From positions 1 to 33,566 of the forward strand of contig UWSJ01000008.1 in the NCBI GenBank assembly GCA_900549525.1: 33,566 nucleotides of DNA, read 5' to 3'. Positions 1-7,545 of this stretch are shown here, piece by piece (position 1 is the stretch's first letter; every line of letters begins with the position of its first letter). The stretch is from an uncultured Coriobacteriaceae bacterium (lineage in GTDB: Bacteria > Actinomycetota > Coriobacteriia > Coriobacteriales > Atopobiaceae). The position numbers and the translations under genes are program-made. A model generated the notes under the pieces. The model was not told where the DNA came from, ran no database searches, and was given only the letters and a program-made list of their open reading frames with translations.

Positions 1-53
1 AACCCCCATTGACGGAACCAGAATCCGCTGTCCTGCCATTAGACGACATCCCA
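1..53 (-). tRNA. tRNA-Gln (anticodon CUG), 3' part cut off by window edge
   Basis: Read on the minus strand, the 5' half of a tRNA is clear: acceptor strand TGGGATG, a GTC/GAC D-stem with a TAATGGCA loop, and a five-pair anticodon stem enclosing TTCTGGT. The anticodon is CUG, which reads the glutamine codon CAG. The U at position 1 is typical of bacterial tRNA-Gln. The sequence stops at the start of the T arm (GGGGGTT) because the window ends. A promoter lies just upstream. Confidence 0.93.
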
Positions 54-87
54 ATTTGATGCCTGCTGCGCCTTCGCGCGAGGAAGA

Positions 88-116
88 ACTATACGGGAGG
101 AACGAGCCGAGCGCAA
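88..116 (-). promoter_or_regulatory. Promoter of the tRNA-Gln gene
   Basis: On the minus strand a -35 box TTGCGC (111-116) and a -10 box TATAGT (88-93) are separated by exactly 17 bases. The predicted start of transcription, near position 81, lies about 28 bases before the mature 5' end of the tRNA. It sits between the end of bioY and the tRNA, so the tRNA need not depend on the bioY operon. Confidence 0.7.
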
Positions 117-163
117 TACCCATTTTTGAACTTTTTTGTTGGGCGGCAGACAAACGTGCGAGC

Positions 164-718
164 CTATGCCGCCGACAGACCCGGCACCGCGCGTCTCACC
201 CCGCGGGCGAGCATGATGCCGCATCCTCCCTTGATGGCATCCAGCAGCAAAAACGGTGCGGACCCCACGAGAAACGCCTGGGGCACGCCCATACCGCCGA
301 CAGTCGCCAGCCACGCAACGCCAAACGCATGCGAGCACGCGATGGTCACAGCCGCCGACAGGACGTCACGCGCAGCCGATGGCGCCATGGCGCGCCGGAC
401 CAGGGCGCAAAGCCCGGCGGCGACCACAAACCCCAGGATGAAGCCGCCCGTGGGCCCAAACAGCACGCCCACGCCGCCGCGCATGCCCGAGAAGAGCGGC
501 ACGCCCAGGCCTCCGAGCACGACGTACACGGCTGTGGCAAGCAGCCCCTCGCGACCCGGAAGGGCCACCGTCACGAACGTGAGCGCCATCGTCTGCAGCG
601 TGAACGGGACGGGGCCCAGCGGAACCGTCACCCACGCCGAGACGGCCAGCAGCGCCACCGCCGCGGCCGCCCTCGTCATGTCACGCGCCTCGATACCGCG
701 CATTCCCTCGTTGGCCAT
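164..718 (-). CDS. bioY: BioY biotin transporter, substrate-binding (S) component of an ECF importer
   Basis: The 184-residue product is a hydrophobic membrane protein with about six spans. It carries the BioY pattern: a VPLGPVPFTLQTMA segment near the N-terminus, a G-rich MRGGVGVLFGPTGGFILGF stretch in the middle, and an FLLLDAIKGG stretch near the end that matches the conserved D-x3-K region. BioY binds biotin in the membrane and is driven by a shared EcfA/A'/T module, which is not in this window. The ATG at 718 is chosen because GGGAG precedes it by a few bases; a longer frame upstream lacks such a site. The gene is last in the decarboxylase operon, 74 bases after the carboxyltransferase, so uptake of the cofactor is probably co-expressed with the enzyme that needs it. 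The family call is secure; biotin as substrate follows from family and context. Confidence 0.92.
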   Translation of the reverse strand: MANEGMRGIEARDMTRAAAAVALLAVSAWVTVPLGPVPFTLQTMALTFVTVALPGREGLLATAVYVVLGGLGVPLFSGMRGGVGVLFGPTGGFILGFVVAAGLCALVRRAMAPSAARDVLSAAVTIACSHAFGVAWLATVGGMGVPQAFLVGSAPFLLLDAIKGGCGIMLARGVRRAVPGLSAA

Positions 719-792
719 ATCGCTCCCTCGTCTCTGGAAGGGCGTCATCGCCAAGGCAGCCGCGAAACGGCCGCCCTGGCGCACTTCGCTCC

Positions 793-2226
793 CTACACGC
801 CCACCGTCACGTCCACCGTCTGCACGGGCACGTCGTAGAACGGGTCCTCGCGCCGCCCCAGGAAGTCACGCGCCTGCTTCGGGAACAGCGCATAGGAAAG
901 CACGTCCTCCTCGCTGCGCGCGTAACACGAGATCTCGTCGAGCAGCTTTGGCAGCTGGTCGTCGATGAGGTCGGCCGGGCGGCACGTGATGGGCACCTCG
1001 TCCCCGACGACCTTCTCGCGCACGGCAGGGTCGATCGGTGCGGGGGCGGCGCCGTAAAGCCCCAGCACGTAGTCGCGAATCTCGTTGGGCACGAGCTTGT
1101 ACCGCTCTCCCGACAGCACGTTCATGAGCGCCTGCGTGCCCACCATCTGCGAGAGCGGCGTCACGAGCGGCGGGTAGCCGAGGTCGGCGCGAACGCGCGG
1201 CACCTCCGCGAGCACGTCCTCGTACCTGTCGGCCATGCCCTGCTCGGAGAGCTGCGACAGCAGGTTCGAGAGCATGCCGCCAGGCACCTGGTACACGAGC
1301 GCCTTCGGGCTCGTGTCCTTGACCTTGGGGCTGAGCCGACCCTCCGCCCGGAAGCGGTCGCGCACGCCGTCGAAGTGCTCCACCACCGGCGCAAGCACGT
1401 CGAGGTCAACGCCCGTGTCAAAGCCAAGCTGGCCCAGCGCGATGGCCATCGACTCGGTGGCGGGCTGGCTCGTGCCGCCCGAGAAGCTCGAGAGGCACGT
1501 GTCTATGACGTCGGCGCCGGCCTCGACGGACTTGAGGTAGCACATCTCGGCGATGCCCGCCGTGGCGTGCGTGTGCACCTCGAGCGGCAGGTCGCACTCG
1601 GCCTTGATGCCGCCCACGAGCTCATACGCCGCCGACGGCGTGAGGTTGCCGGCCATGTCCTTGATGCAGATGGAATCGGCCCCCATGGCAGCGAGCCTGC
1701 GCGCGAGCTCCACGAAGTAGGGAACCGTGTGCACGGGGCTCGTGGTAAAGGACAGGGCGCACTGGCACTCCCCGCCCGCCTCGTGGCAGGCCTCGATCGA
1801 GGTCGTGAGGTTGCGCACGTCATTGAGGGCGTCGAACACGCGCACCACGTCGATGCCGTTCTCGACGGACTTGCGCACGACGGCGCGCACCACGTCGTCG
1901 GCGTAGTTCTTGTAGCCAAGCAGGTTCTGCCCGCGCAGCAGCATCTGGAGGCGCGAGTGTGACGCGGCCTCGCGGATGGCGCGCAGCCGCTCCCAGGGGT
2001 CTTCGTTCAGGAAGCGCAGGCAGGAGTCGAACGTGGCGCCGCCCCACACCTCGAGGGCATGGTAGCCGGCCCGATCCATGGCATCGAGCGCGGGCAGCAT
2101 GTCGGAGAGCGGCATGCGCGTGGCAATCTGGCTTTGCTGGCCGTCGCGCAGGATCGTCTCCGTCACACCCACGCGACGCGCCGCGCAACCGGCGGCGACG
2201 GCCGGGGCATCAGGTTCCTCGCTCAT
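793..2226 (-). CDS. oadA: Oxaloacetate decarboxylase alpha-type carboxyltransferase subunit (no biotin domain)
   Basis: The 477-residue protein has an HMGL-like TIM barrel followed by the PYC/OADA conserved domain. Visible catalytic features are the metal-binding ILRDGQQS segment (about residues 26-33), the lysine in CIKDMAG (about 187) and the metal-binding VHTHATAG (about 216). This fold transfers carboxyl groups between oxaloacetate or pyruvate and biotin, which argues against a methylmalonyl-CoA or glutaconyl-CoA enzyme, whose transferases have a crotonase fold. Unlike Klebsiella OadA there is no C-terminal biotinyl domain; that is the separate gene at 3503-3892. The LRDGQQS wording also resembles the transcarboxylase 5S subunit, so the exact acceptor is inferred. 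The start at 2226 has GGGGGAG five bases upstream, inside the end of the preceding small gene. Confidence 0.9.
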   Translation of the reverse strand: MSEEPDAPAVAAGCAARRVGVTETILRDGQQSQIATRMPLSDMLPALDAMDRAGYHALEVWGGATFDSCLRFLNEDPWERLRAIREAASHSRLQMLLRGQNLLGYKNYADDVVRAVVRKSVENGIDVVRVFDALNDVRNLTTSIEACHEAGGECQCALSFTTSPVHTVPYFVELARRLAAMGADSICIKDMAGNLTPSAAYELVGGIKAECDLPLEVHTHATAGIAEMCYLKSVEAGADVIDTCLSSFSGGTSQPATESMAIALGQLGFDTGVDLDVLAPVVEHFDGVRDRFRAEGRLSPKVKDTSPKALVYQVPGGMLSNLLSQLSEQGMADRYEDVLAEVPRVRADLGYPPLVTPLSQMVGTQALMNVLSGERYKLVPNEIRDYVLGLYGAAPAPIDPAVREKVVGDEVPITCRPADLIDDQLPKLLDEISCYARSEEDVLSYALFPKQARDFLGRREDPFYDVPVQTVDVTVGV

Positions 2227-2228
2227 GG

Positions 2229-2369
2229 CTACTCCCCCTTCCGTGGCGGAAAGAGGCGGCAGAGCGCCACCGAGGCGGCGTAGATGAGCCCCAGCACGAT
2301 GAAGACGCCACCCCATCCGAGCACGAGCAGCTCGAGCGCCTTTGCGAGGGCGTCGTTGTCAAACGGCAT
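2229..2369 (-). CDS. Small OadG-like membrane subunit (46 aa)
   Basis: This short gene encodes a 46-residue protein with one membrane span (roughly residues 12-36, including LGWGGVFIVLGLIYAAS) and a short basic tail ending PPRKGE. Its position between the OadB-like pump subunit and the carboxyltransferase, and its single N-terminal span, match the gamma (OadG) subunit of sodium-pump decarboxylases, which anchors the carboxyltransferase to the membrane. It is much shorter than typical OadG (about 80-120 residues) and lacks the cytoplasmic extension. It begins nine bases after the oadB stop, with AGGGGG upstream, and its stop lies just before the next ATG, so translation is probably coupled. 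Presence of the gene is well supported; the OadG assignment is by context and topology. Confidence 0.82.
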   Translation of the reverse strand: MPFDNDALAKALELLVLGWGGVFIVLGLIYAASVALCRLFPPRKGE

Positions 2370-2378
2370 GGCAACCCC

Positions 2379-3494
2379 CTATCCCAGCAGCGCGAGCAAA
2401 AGGCCGCCCGCGACCACCGACGCGATCTGACCGGCCACGTTGGCGCCCGCGGCCTGCATGAGGATGAAGTTCTGCGGGTCCTCCTCGGTGGCCATCTTCT
2501 GGATGACGCGGGACGACATCGGGAAGGCCGAGATGCCCGCCGCGCCGATCATCGGGTTGATCTTCTCCTTGCGGAAGAGGTTGAGGAGCTTGGCGAACAT
2601 GACGCCGCCCACCGAGTCCATGACGAAGCCCACCAGGCCGAGCGCGATGACGAGCAGCGTGTCGGGCTGGAGGAAGTCCGAGTAGACCATCTTCACGGAC
2701 ACGGCGAGGCCGAGCACGATGGAGATGAGGTTCACGAGCTCGTGCTGGGCCGAGAGCGAGAGCGAGTCGAGCACGCCGCACTCACGCAGGAGGTTGCCGA
2801 ACATGAGAAAGCCCACGAGCGGCAGAGACACCGGCGCGACGAGGCCCGCCACCACCGTGATGACCACGGGGAACAGGATCTTGGCCGTCTGGGAGACCTC
2901 GCCCGCGCGGTACGTCATGCGGATGCGCCGCTCCTTCTTGGTGGTAACGGCCTTGATGGCGGGCGGCTGGATGATGGGCACGAGCGCCATATAGGAGTAG
3001 GCGGCGACCATGATGGCTCCGAGGTACTTGGAGTTGAGCGTGTTGGCCACGAAGATCGAGGTGGGGCCGTCGGCCGCGGCGATGATGCCGATAGAGCCCG
3101 CGTCGTTGATATGGAAGCCCAGCAGCACCGCCACGATGGTGGTGAAGAAGATGCCAAACTGCGCCGCCGCCCCAAAGAGCAGCAAAAACGGGTTCTGCAG
3201 AAGCGGGCCGAAGTCGATCATGGCGCCGATGCCGATGAAGAGCAGAAGCGGGAAGAGCTCGGTGGCGATGCCGGCGTCGAAGAGCACCTGGAACGGCCCC
3301 GCCTCGCCGCCCGTCTCGAGCACGCCGGTGTTGGGGAAGTTGACGAGGATGGTGCCGAGGCCCATCGGCACGAGCAGCGTAGGCTCGTACTCCTTCTTGA
3401 TGCCGAGGTACATGAGCACGCAGCCGATGAGCATCATGACGATGCGCCCTGGCTCGGCTGCCATGCCCTGCACGCCCGCGAGAAGCGTCTCCAT
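2379..3494 (-). CDS. oadB: Na+-pumping decarboxylase beta subunit (OadB/GcdB/MmdB family)
   Basis: The 371-residue polytopic membrane protein is the sodium-translocating subunit, which decarboxylates carboxybiotin and exports Na+. Family features visible are the N-terminal MYLGIKKEYEPTLLVPMG, the GIGAMIDFGPLL segment (residues about 95-105), the FGAAAQFGIF and AADGPTSIFVAN segments that carry conserved polar residues of the pump, and the C-terminal GAAGISAFPMSSRVIQK with its SR motif. Length is typical. The frame extends upstream, but the ATG at 3494 is the first with a sensible hydrophobic N-terminus and follows GGGGCGCGC. It lies eight bases after the biotin-carrier gene. Confidence 0.95.
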   Translation of the reverse strand: METLLAGVQGMAAEPGRIVMMLIGCVLMYLGIKKEYEPTLLVPMGLGTILVNFPNTGVLETGGEAGPFQVLFDAGIATELFPLLLFIGIGAMIDFGPLLQNPFLLLFGAAAQFGIFFTTIVAVLLGFHINDAGSIGIIAAADGPTSIFVANTLNSKYLGAIMVAAYSYMALVPIIQPPAIKAVTTKKERRIRMTYRAGEVSQTAKILFPVVITVVAGLVAPVSLPLVGFLMFGNLLRECGVLDSLSLSAQHELVNLISIVLGLAVSVKMVYSDFLQPDTLLVIALGLVGFVMDSVGGVMFAKLLNLFRKEKINPMIGAAGISAFPMSSRVIQKMATEEDPQNFILMQAAGANVAGQIASVVAGGLLLALLG

Positions 3495-3502
3495 GCGCGC
3501 CC

Positions 3503-3892
3503 CTAGCCGATCGTGAAGAGCGGGTCGCCGGGGTTCACCATCTGGCCCACCGTGACGTGGACGGCCGTGACGGTGCCGCCCCTCTCGGCCACGATGGCAT
3601 TCTCCATCTTCATGGCCTCGAGCACGAGCACCGTGTCGTTCGCGGCAACGCTTTCGCCCACGCCGTGCTTGATCTCGAGGATCTTGCCGGGCATGGGGGC
3701 ACACTGCGCGTCGGCCCCGGCGGGGGCGGCAGGGGCGGCTGCGGGAGCTGGTGCGGGGGCGGCAGGGACGGGAGCTGGCGCGGGCGCCGGAGCAGGTGCC
3801 GACGCGACGGGTGCCGCGCCCGGCTCGGTCAGCTCCTCCATCTCTACCAGGTACTCGGTGCCGTCGATCTTGATCTTGAACTTACGAAGCAT
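3503..3892 (-). CDS. Biotin carboxyl carrier protein of the decarboxylase
   Basis: The 129-residue protein has three parts: a short N-terminal beta region (MLRKFKIKIDGTEYLVEM), a long Ala-Pro linker (about residues 26-60), and a biotinyl/lipoyl domain. The biotin-accepting lysine is K95 in EAMKMENAI, 34 residues from the C-terminus as usual. The layout matches GcdC/MmdC gamma subunits, in which the flexible linker lets biotin travel between the carboxyltransferase and the membrane pump. GGGGAGGAG precedes the ATG. The start overlaps the end of the preceding gene by 11 bases, indicating coupled translation. The symbol is left empty because the substrate class of the complex is inferred. Confidence 0.93.
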   Translation of the reverse strand: MLRKFKIKIDGTEYLVEMEELTEPGAAPVASAPAPAPAPAPVPAAPAPAPAAAPAAPAGADAQCAPMPGKILEIKHGVGESVAANDTVLVLEAMKMENAIVAERGGTVTAVHVTVGQMVNPGDPLFTIG

Positions 3893-4283
3893 GGGTCTCC
3901 TCCCCTATGCGGCCATCACGACGAAAGACGCGTACGCAGGTAAGGGCGCTCGTCGGGTGCTCGCCGGCGGCAAGCGACGACGCGACGAGGGCAACGCGTC
4001 GATATTCCGGGTTGAGACGCGCCACACGGCGCACGGCAAGGCGAGACGACGGGCGGCCCCCGGCGGCGATGGCGGCGGCAACGGCCGAGACGAATGCGCG
4101 CTCGCCCCCGTCCACCACGTCAACGAAGGCGGGCACCTCGACCCACTCGGGCCCGTCAGGCACGGAAGGCGCGGGGACAGAACCCGTGCTTACTGACCCT
4201 ACGGCGGCGCCAAGCCCCTCCGGCGCATCCGGAAGGACGTCCCTGCGGCCAAACAACCGGAGCAACCTGTCAAGAAGGCCCAT
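3882..4283 (-). CDS. OadG cytoplasmic-domain-like protein, first gene of the decarboxylase operon
   Basis: The 133-residue protein starts with an amphipathic helix (MGLLDRLLRLFGRR), followed by a low-complexity Pro/Ser/Val stretch and an Ala-rich helical domain containing AFVSAVAAAIAAG and LAVRRVARLNPEYRR. The pattern of an AAIAA helix followed by a basic RxV/I-x-R-V strand is what I recall from the cytoplasmic end of OadG/MmdD-type subunits. It has no membrane span. It is the promoter-proximal gene of the operon and overlaps the biotin-carrier gene by 11 bases. I infer that it replaces the missing soluble part of the 46-residue OadG-like subunit. Function is unproven; it could also be a lineage-specific assembly factor. 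Confidence 0.6.
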   Translation of the reverse strand: MGLLDRLLRLFGRRDVLPDAPEGLGAAVGSVSTGSVPAPSVPDGPEWVEVPAFVDVVDGGERAFVSAVAAAIAAGGRPSSRLAVRRVARLNPEYRRVALVASSLAAGEHPTSALTCVRVFRRDGRIGEETHAS

Positions 4284-4474
4284 GGCCCCACCCCGTCGCG
4301 TCGCGGCGAATCGAATGGGGCCAGCATAGGTGAGGCCTCGTCACACTTCGTCCACAATTCAGTGCGCGGGCCAGCCAGCCCGGCGGACGGAACGTAGGGG
4401 CACGCGAGCGGCAGCATGCGGGGAGATGCGAGCAGCACCGCGCGAGGACGTGCGACCGCCGATGCGTTACGGCG

Positions 4475-5953
4475 TCAGCGACAGAAGCGCCGGGCCTGCA
4501 ACAGACCTGGAGGCAACCCCCGGCTACGAAGCCAGGCGAGCAGGCCCTCGCGCTCGTTGGCGATGTCCCCGGCCATCACGGCCGCGAGGGCGTCCCTGAG
4601 CGCCCGACCCACGGAAGGCCCCGCAGACACGCCAAGGGCAGCCATGACGTCGGAGCCGCTCACGGCCAGATCCGCCACGCGCCAGCACGCGCGATCCCTC
4701 GCGAGCGCACGTAGCACGCGCTCGTGCTCGTCCAGCTCGACGGCATAGGAGCGACAGCACGGGGCCTTCGCGAGCGCGTCGGCGCGGCGCAGGTCGAGCA
4801 TCTCGTGCATGAGCGCAACGACCTCGCCTGTCGTGCGCAGCCCGCTCGCGCGGTCGAGCCTCGAGATGACATCGAGCTCGGAGGGCGCATTCGCCCGCAT
4901 CGGCCGGTCATGGTAGCGCACAAGCGCCACGACCGGACGGGCCAGCTCGCTCGGTATAGCGAGCCTGCGCAGAATGCGCTCCGCCATGTCGGCCCCCACG
5001 TCGGGGTGACCATAGAAGTGGCCCTGGCCGTTCTCGTCGATCGTGAAGCACGCGGGCTTGCCGATGTCGTGGAGAAGGGCGGCCCAGCGCAGCCGCTCGG
5101 AGGCGACGCCGCCGGAGAAGCACTCGACCCCCGCCATCACGCGCGCCGTGTGCTCGAGCACGTCGTAGCTGTGCCACACGCTGCGCTGGTCGAGCCCGAT
5201 GAGCGTCCTCAGCCCGGGGATGGCAGCCATCATCACGTCGGTCTCGTGCGAAAGCGCCCAGCTGGCGCGACCCGATCCCACGATGCCGCGCAGCTCCGAG
5301 CCCACGCGCTCGCTGGCGACCTCGGCAAGCTCGGGCGCCGCAGAGACGAGCGCCCCCTGCGTGGCGGGCTCGATCGCAAACCCGAGGCGACAGGCGAAGC
5401 GCACGGCCCGCAGCACGCGCAGGGCGTCCTCGCCGAAGCGCACGGACGGCTCGCCCACCGCACGGATAACCCCGCGAGCGAGGTCATCGCGCCCGCCGAA
5501 CGGGTCAACGAGGCCGCGCACGGGATGCCACGCCATCGCGTTCACGGTGAAGTCGCGACGCGCCAGGTCCTCGCGCACGTCGCTCACGAAAGTCACGGAG
5601 TCGGGATGCCGACGGTCGGTGTAGGCGCCGTCGACGCGGTAGGTGGTGACCTCCACGGGCCTGCCGTCCACGACCGCCGTGACGGTGCCGTGGTCGACGC
5701 CCGTCTCGTGCACGGCCATGCCCGCGGCCACAAGCGCGCGCTCGGAGTCCTGCCAGCGGGCGCTCGTGCACACGTCGACGTCGTGGGCGGCCACGCCACG
5801 CAGGGCGTCGCGCACCCAGCCGCCCACGAACCACGCCTCGTGCCCCGCCGCCTCGAGCGCCTCGAGCACGGCCAGGCCATAGGCCGGCGCGGCGGCCGCC
5901 TCGACAGCGCCCCTCACGCGGCCCCTCTCACAAGATGACGTCCGAACGTCCAC
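4475..5953 (-). CDS. cca: CCA-adding enzyme / tRNA nucleotidyltransferase with HD domain
   Basis: The 492-residue protein has the class II nucleotidyltransferase signature GGWVRDAL (residues 44-51), the metal-binding DVDVCTSA (about 58-65) and the RRDFTVNAM motif. A helical RNA-binding region with FGEDALRVLRAVRFACRLGF follows, and then an HD domain with LLHDIGKP (about 290) and YHDRP. It adds or repairs the 3' CCA of tRNAs; the HD part probably has phosphatase or phosphodiesterase activity. The GTG at 5953 is preceded by AAGGGGG. A second GTG at 5917, preceded by GAGGGG, is an equally good start and would remove 12 residues. It is divergent from the peptidase gene at 6031. Confidence 0.95.
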   Translation of the reverse strand: MDVRTSSCERGRVRGAVEAAAAPAYGLAVLEALEAAGHEAWFVGGWVRDALRGVAAHDVDVCTSARWQDSERALVAAGMAVHETGVDHGTVTAVVDGRPVEVTTYRVDGAYTDRRHPDSVTFVSDVREDLARRDFTVNAMAWHPVRGLVDPFGGRDDLARGVIRAVGEPSVRFGEDALRVLRAVRFACRLGFAIEPATQGALVSAAPELAEVASERVGSELRGIVGSGRASWALSHETDVMMAAIPGLRTLIGLDQRSVWHSYDVLEHTARVMAGVECFSGGVASERLRWAALLHDIGKPACFTIDENGQGHFYGHPDVGADMAERILRRLAIPSELARPVVALVRYHDRPMRANAPSELDVISRLDRASGLRTTGEVVALMHEMLDLRRADALAKAPCCRSYAVELDEHERVLRALARDRACWRVADLAVSGSDVMAALGVSAGPSVGRALRDALAAVMAGDIANEREGLLAWLRSRGLPPGLLQARRFCR

Positions 5954-5990
5954 GCTGCCCCCTTCGATTCAGCCGAGAATACCACGGCCG

Positions 5991-5999
5991 TGCTACGCT
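5991..5999 (+). promoter_or_regulatory. Possible extended -10 promoter of the first PepC gene
   Basis: TGCTACGCT fits an extended -10 element (TGn then TACGCT) and lies about 31 bases before the ATG at 6031. No convincing -35 box is seen. It is the only promoter-like element between the divergent cca and peptidase genes. Confidence 0.4.
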
Positions 6000-6030
6000 T
6001 CATCAGTCACACCACGAACAGGAGGAACCC

Positions 6031-7383
6031 ATGGACGAGATGCAGTCCGTCACCCTCGACGACCTCGCCGCCACCCGCGCGCGCTTCTCGGCAAACCGGG
6101 CCAACGTCATCGCGAAGAACGCCGTCACCGCGCAGGGCATCCGCGAGGTGGCCCGCGTGCCCGAGGCCGTCGCCGCCAACACCGGCACCTTCGACGTCGA
6201 GGTGCGCCAGGGCAAGCGATGCGACCAGAAGCGCTCCGGCCGCTGCTGGATGTTCGCGAGCCTCAACACCATGCGCACCCGCATCATCGAGCGCTACAAC
6301 CTCAAGACCTACGAGCTCTCCCAGGCCTACCCGCTCTTCTTCGACAAGGTCGAGAAGAGCAACTGGTTTCTCGAGAACATCCTCGACACGCTCGACGAGC
6401 CGCTGGACGGCCGCCTCATGGCGCACCTGCTCGCCGACCCCATCTCCGACGGCGGCCAGTGGGACATGTTCCGCGCGCTCGTGAAGAAGTACGGCGTGGT
6501 CCCCAAGGAGGCCATGCCCGAGACGGCCTGCTCCTCCAACACCCGCGACATGGACGCCTACCTCACCCGCTACCTGCGCGGGGCCGCCAAGCGCCTGCGC
6601 GAGGCTCGCGCGGCCGGTGTGGGCACGGGCGACCTGCGCGCCATGAAGAAGGAGATGATGGACGAGGTCACGAGCCTGCTCATCACCTGCCTGGGCGAGC
6701 CGCCCGTACAATTTGACGTGCGTCTGCGCGACAAGGACGACGAACTCGTGCTTTCCGGCACCTACACGCCGCAGGAGTTCTTCAACAAGGTGGTCGACAT
6801 GCCGGTCGACGACTACGTAAGCGTTATCTCGGCCCCCACCGCCGACAAGCCCTTCGGCCACACCTACACCGTGAGCCGTCTTGGCAACGTGGTGGAGGCG
6901 GGAGGGGTGCGCTACCTCAACCTGCCTATCGAGCGCCTGAAGGAGCTCGCCATCGCGCAGCTGCAGGCGGGTCTTCCCGTGTGGTTTGGCTGCGACGTCA
7001 TCCAGAGCTACCTGCGCGAGGAGGGCATCATGGACACCGCCTCGCTCGACGTCGACGGACTCTTCGGCTTCCCCGTGGAGACCTGCATGAACCGTGCCGA
7101 GCGCCTCGACTACGGCGAGAGCCTCATGACGCACGCCATGGTGCTCGAAGGCGTGAACCTCGACGCGGCGGGCAGGCCGACGCTCTGGAAGGTCGAGAAC
7201 AGCTGGGGCGACAAGCGCGCCAAGGACGGCTTCGACTCCATCACCGACGCATGGTTTGACGAGTACGTCTACCAGGTGGTCGTTGACCGGCGCTTCCTCG
7301 CTGACGACGAGCGCAGGACGTACGAAACCGAGGCGCCGACGGTGCTCGCGCCGTGGGACCCGATGGGGTCGCTCGCCCGCTAA
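6031..7383 (+). CDS. pepC: Aminopeptidase C (PepC / bleomycin hydrolase family, peptidase C1B), copy 1
   Basis: The 450-residue cytosolic cysteine aminopeptidase removes N-terminal residues from peptides, typically as a hexamer with the active sites inside. The catalytic triad is visible: C72 in RSGRCWMFASLN, H368 in LMTHAMVLEG and N390 in KVENSWGD. The SQAYPLFFDKVEKSNWFLEN segment and the MPETACSSNT region are also typical. Length matches the family (about 440-455). The ATG at 6031 has an excellent AGGAGG site; an in-frame extension upstream to 5935 has none. A second, clearly different PepC gene follows on the same strand after a 162-base gap holding a large inverted repeat. Confidence 0.96.
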   Translation: MDEMQSVTLDDLAATRARFSANRANVIAKNAVTAQGIREVARVPEAVAANTGTFDVEVRQGKRCDQKRSGRCWMFASLNTMRTRIIERYNLKTYELSQAYPLFFDKVEKSNWFLENILDTLDEPLDGRLMAHLLADPISDGGQWDMFRALVKKYGVVPKEAMPETACSSNTRDMDAYLTRYLRGAAKRLREARAAGVGTGDLRAMKKEMMDEVTSLLITCLGEPPVQFDVRLRDKDDELVLSGTYTPQEFFNKVVDMPVDDYVSVISAPTADKPFGHTYTVSRLGNVVEAGGVRYLNLPIERLKELAIAQLQAGLPVWFGCDVIQSYLREEGIMDTASLDVDGLFGFPVETCMNRAERLDYGESLMTHAMVLEGVNLDAAGRPTLWKVENSWGDKRAKDGFDSITDAWFDEYVYQVVVDRRFLADDERRTYETEAPTVLAPWDPMGSLAR

Positions 7384-7406
7384 CGCGGGTCGCTCGCTAA
7401 CGTCGC

Positions 7407-7493
7407 AGGGGCCTCTCCTTGGTTTCCTCCGCTCGGGGTCACTTTGCTTCGCAAGGCCCCTAATCCCCTCGCTTCGGAAACCACGGGGAGGCC
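7407..7493. repeat. Large nested imperfect palindrome between the two PepC genes
   Basis: Outer arms 7410-7427 and 7476-7493 pair over 18 bases with two mismatches. Inside the region, AGGGGCCT (7407-7414) can pair instead with AGGCCCCT (7454-7461), and a small TTGC/GCAA hairpin lies around a TTC loop near 7445-7454. Alternative pairings of this kind suggest a structured RNA or a palindromic intergenic repeat unit. It is not followed by a T-run on either side, so it is not a classical terminator. Confidence 0.65.
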
Positions 7494-7545
7494 ACACGGT
7501 AGCGGGACTCTGCGAAGGGCTGCTTAGTTGCTATGGGAGGGAATC

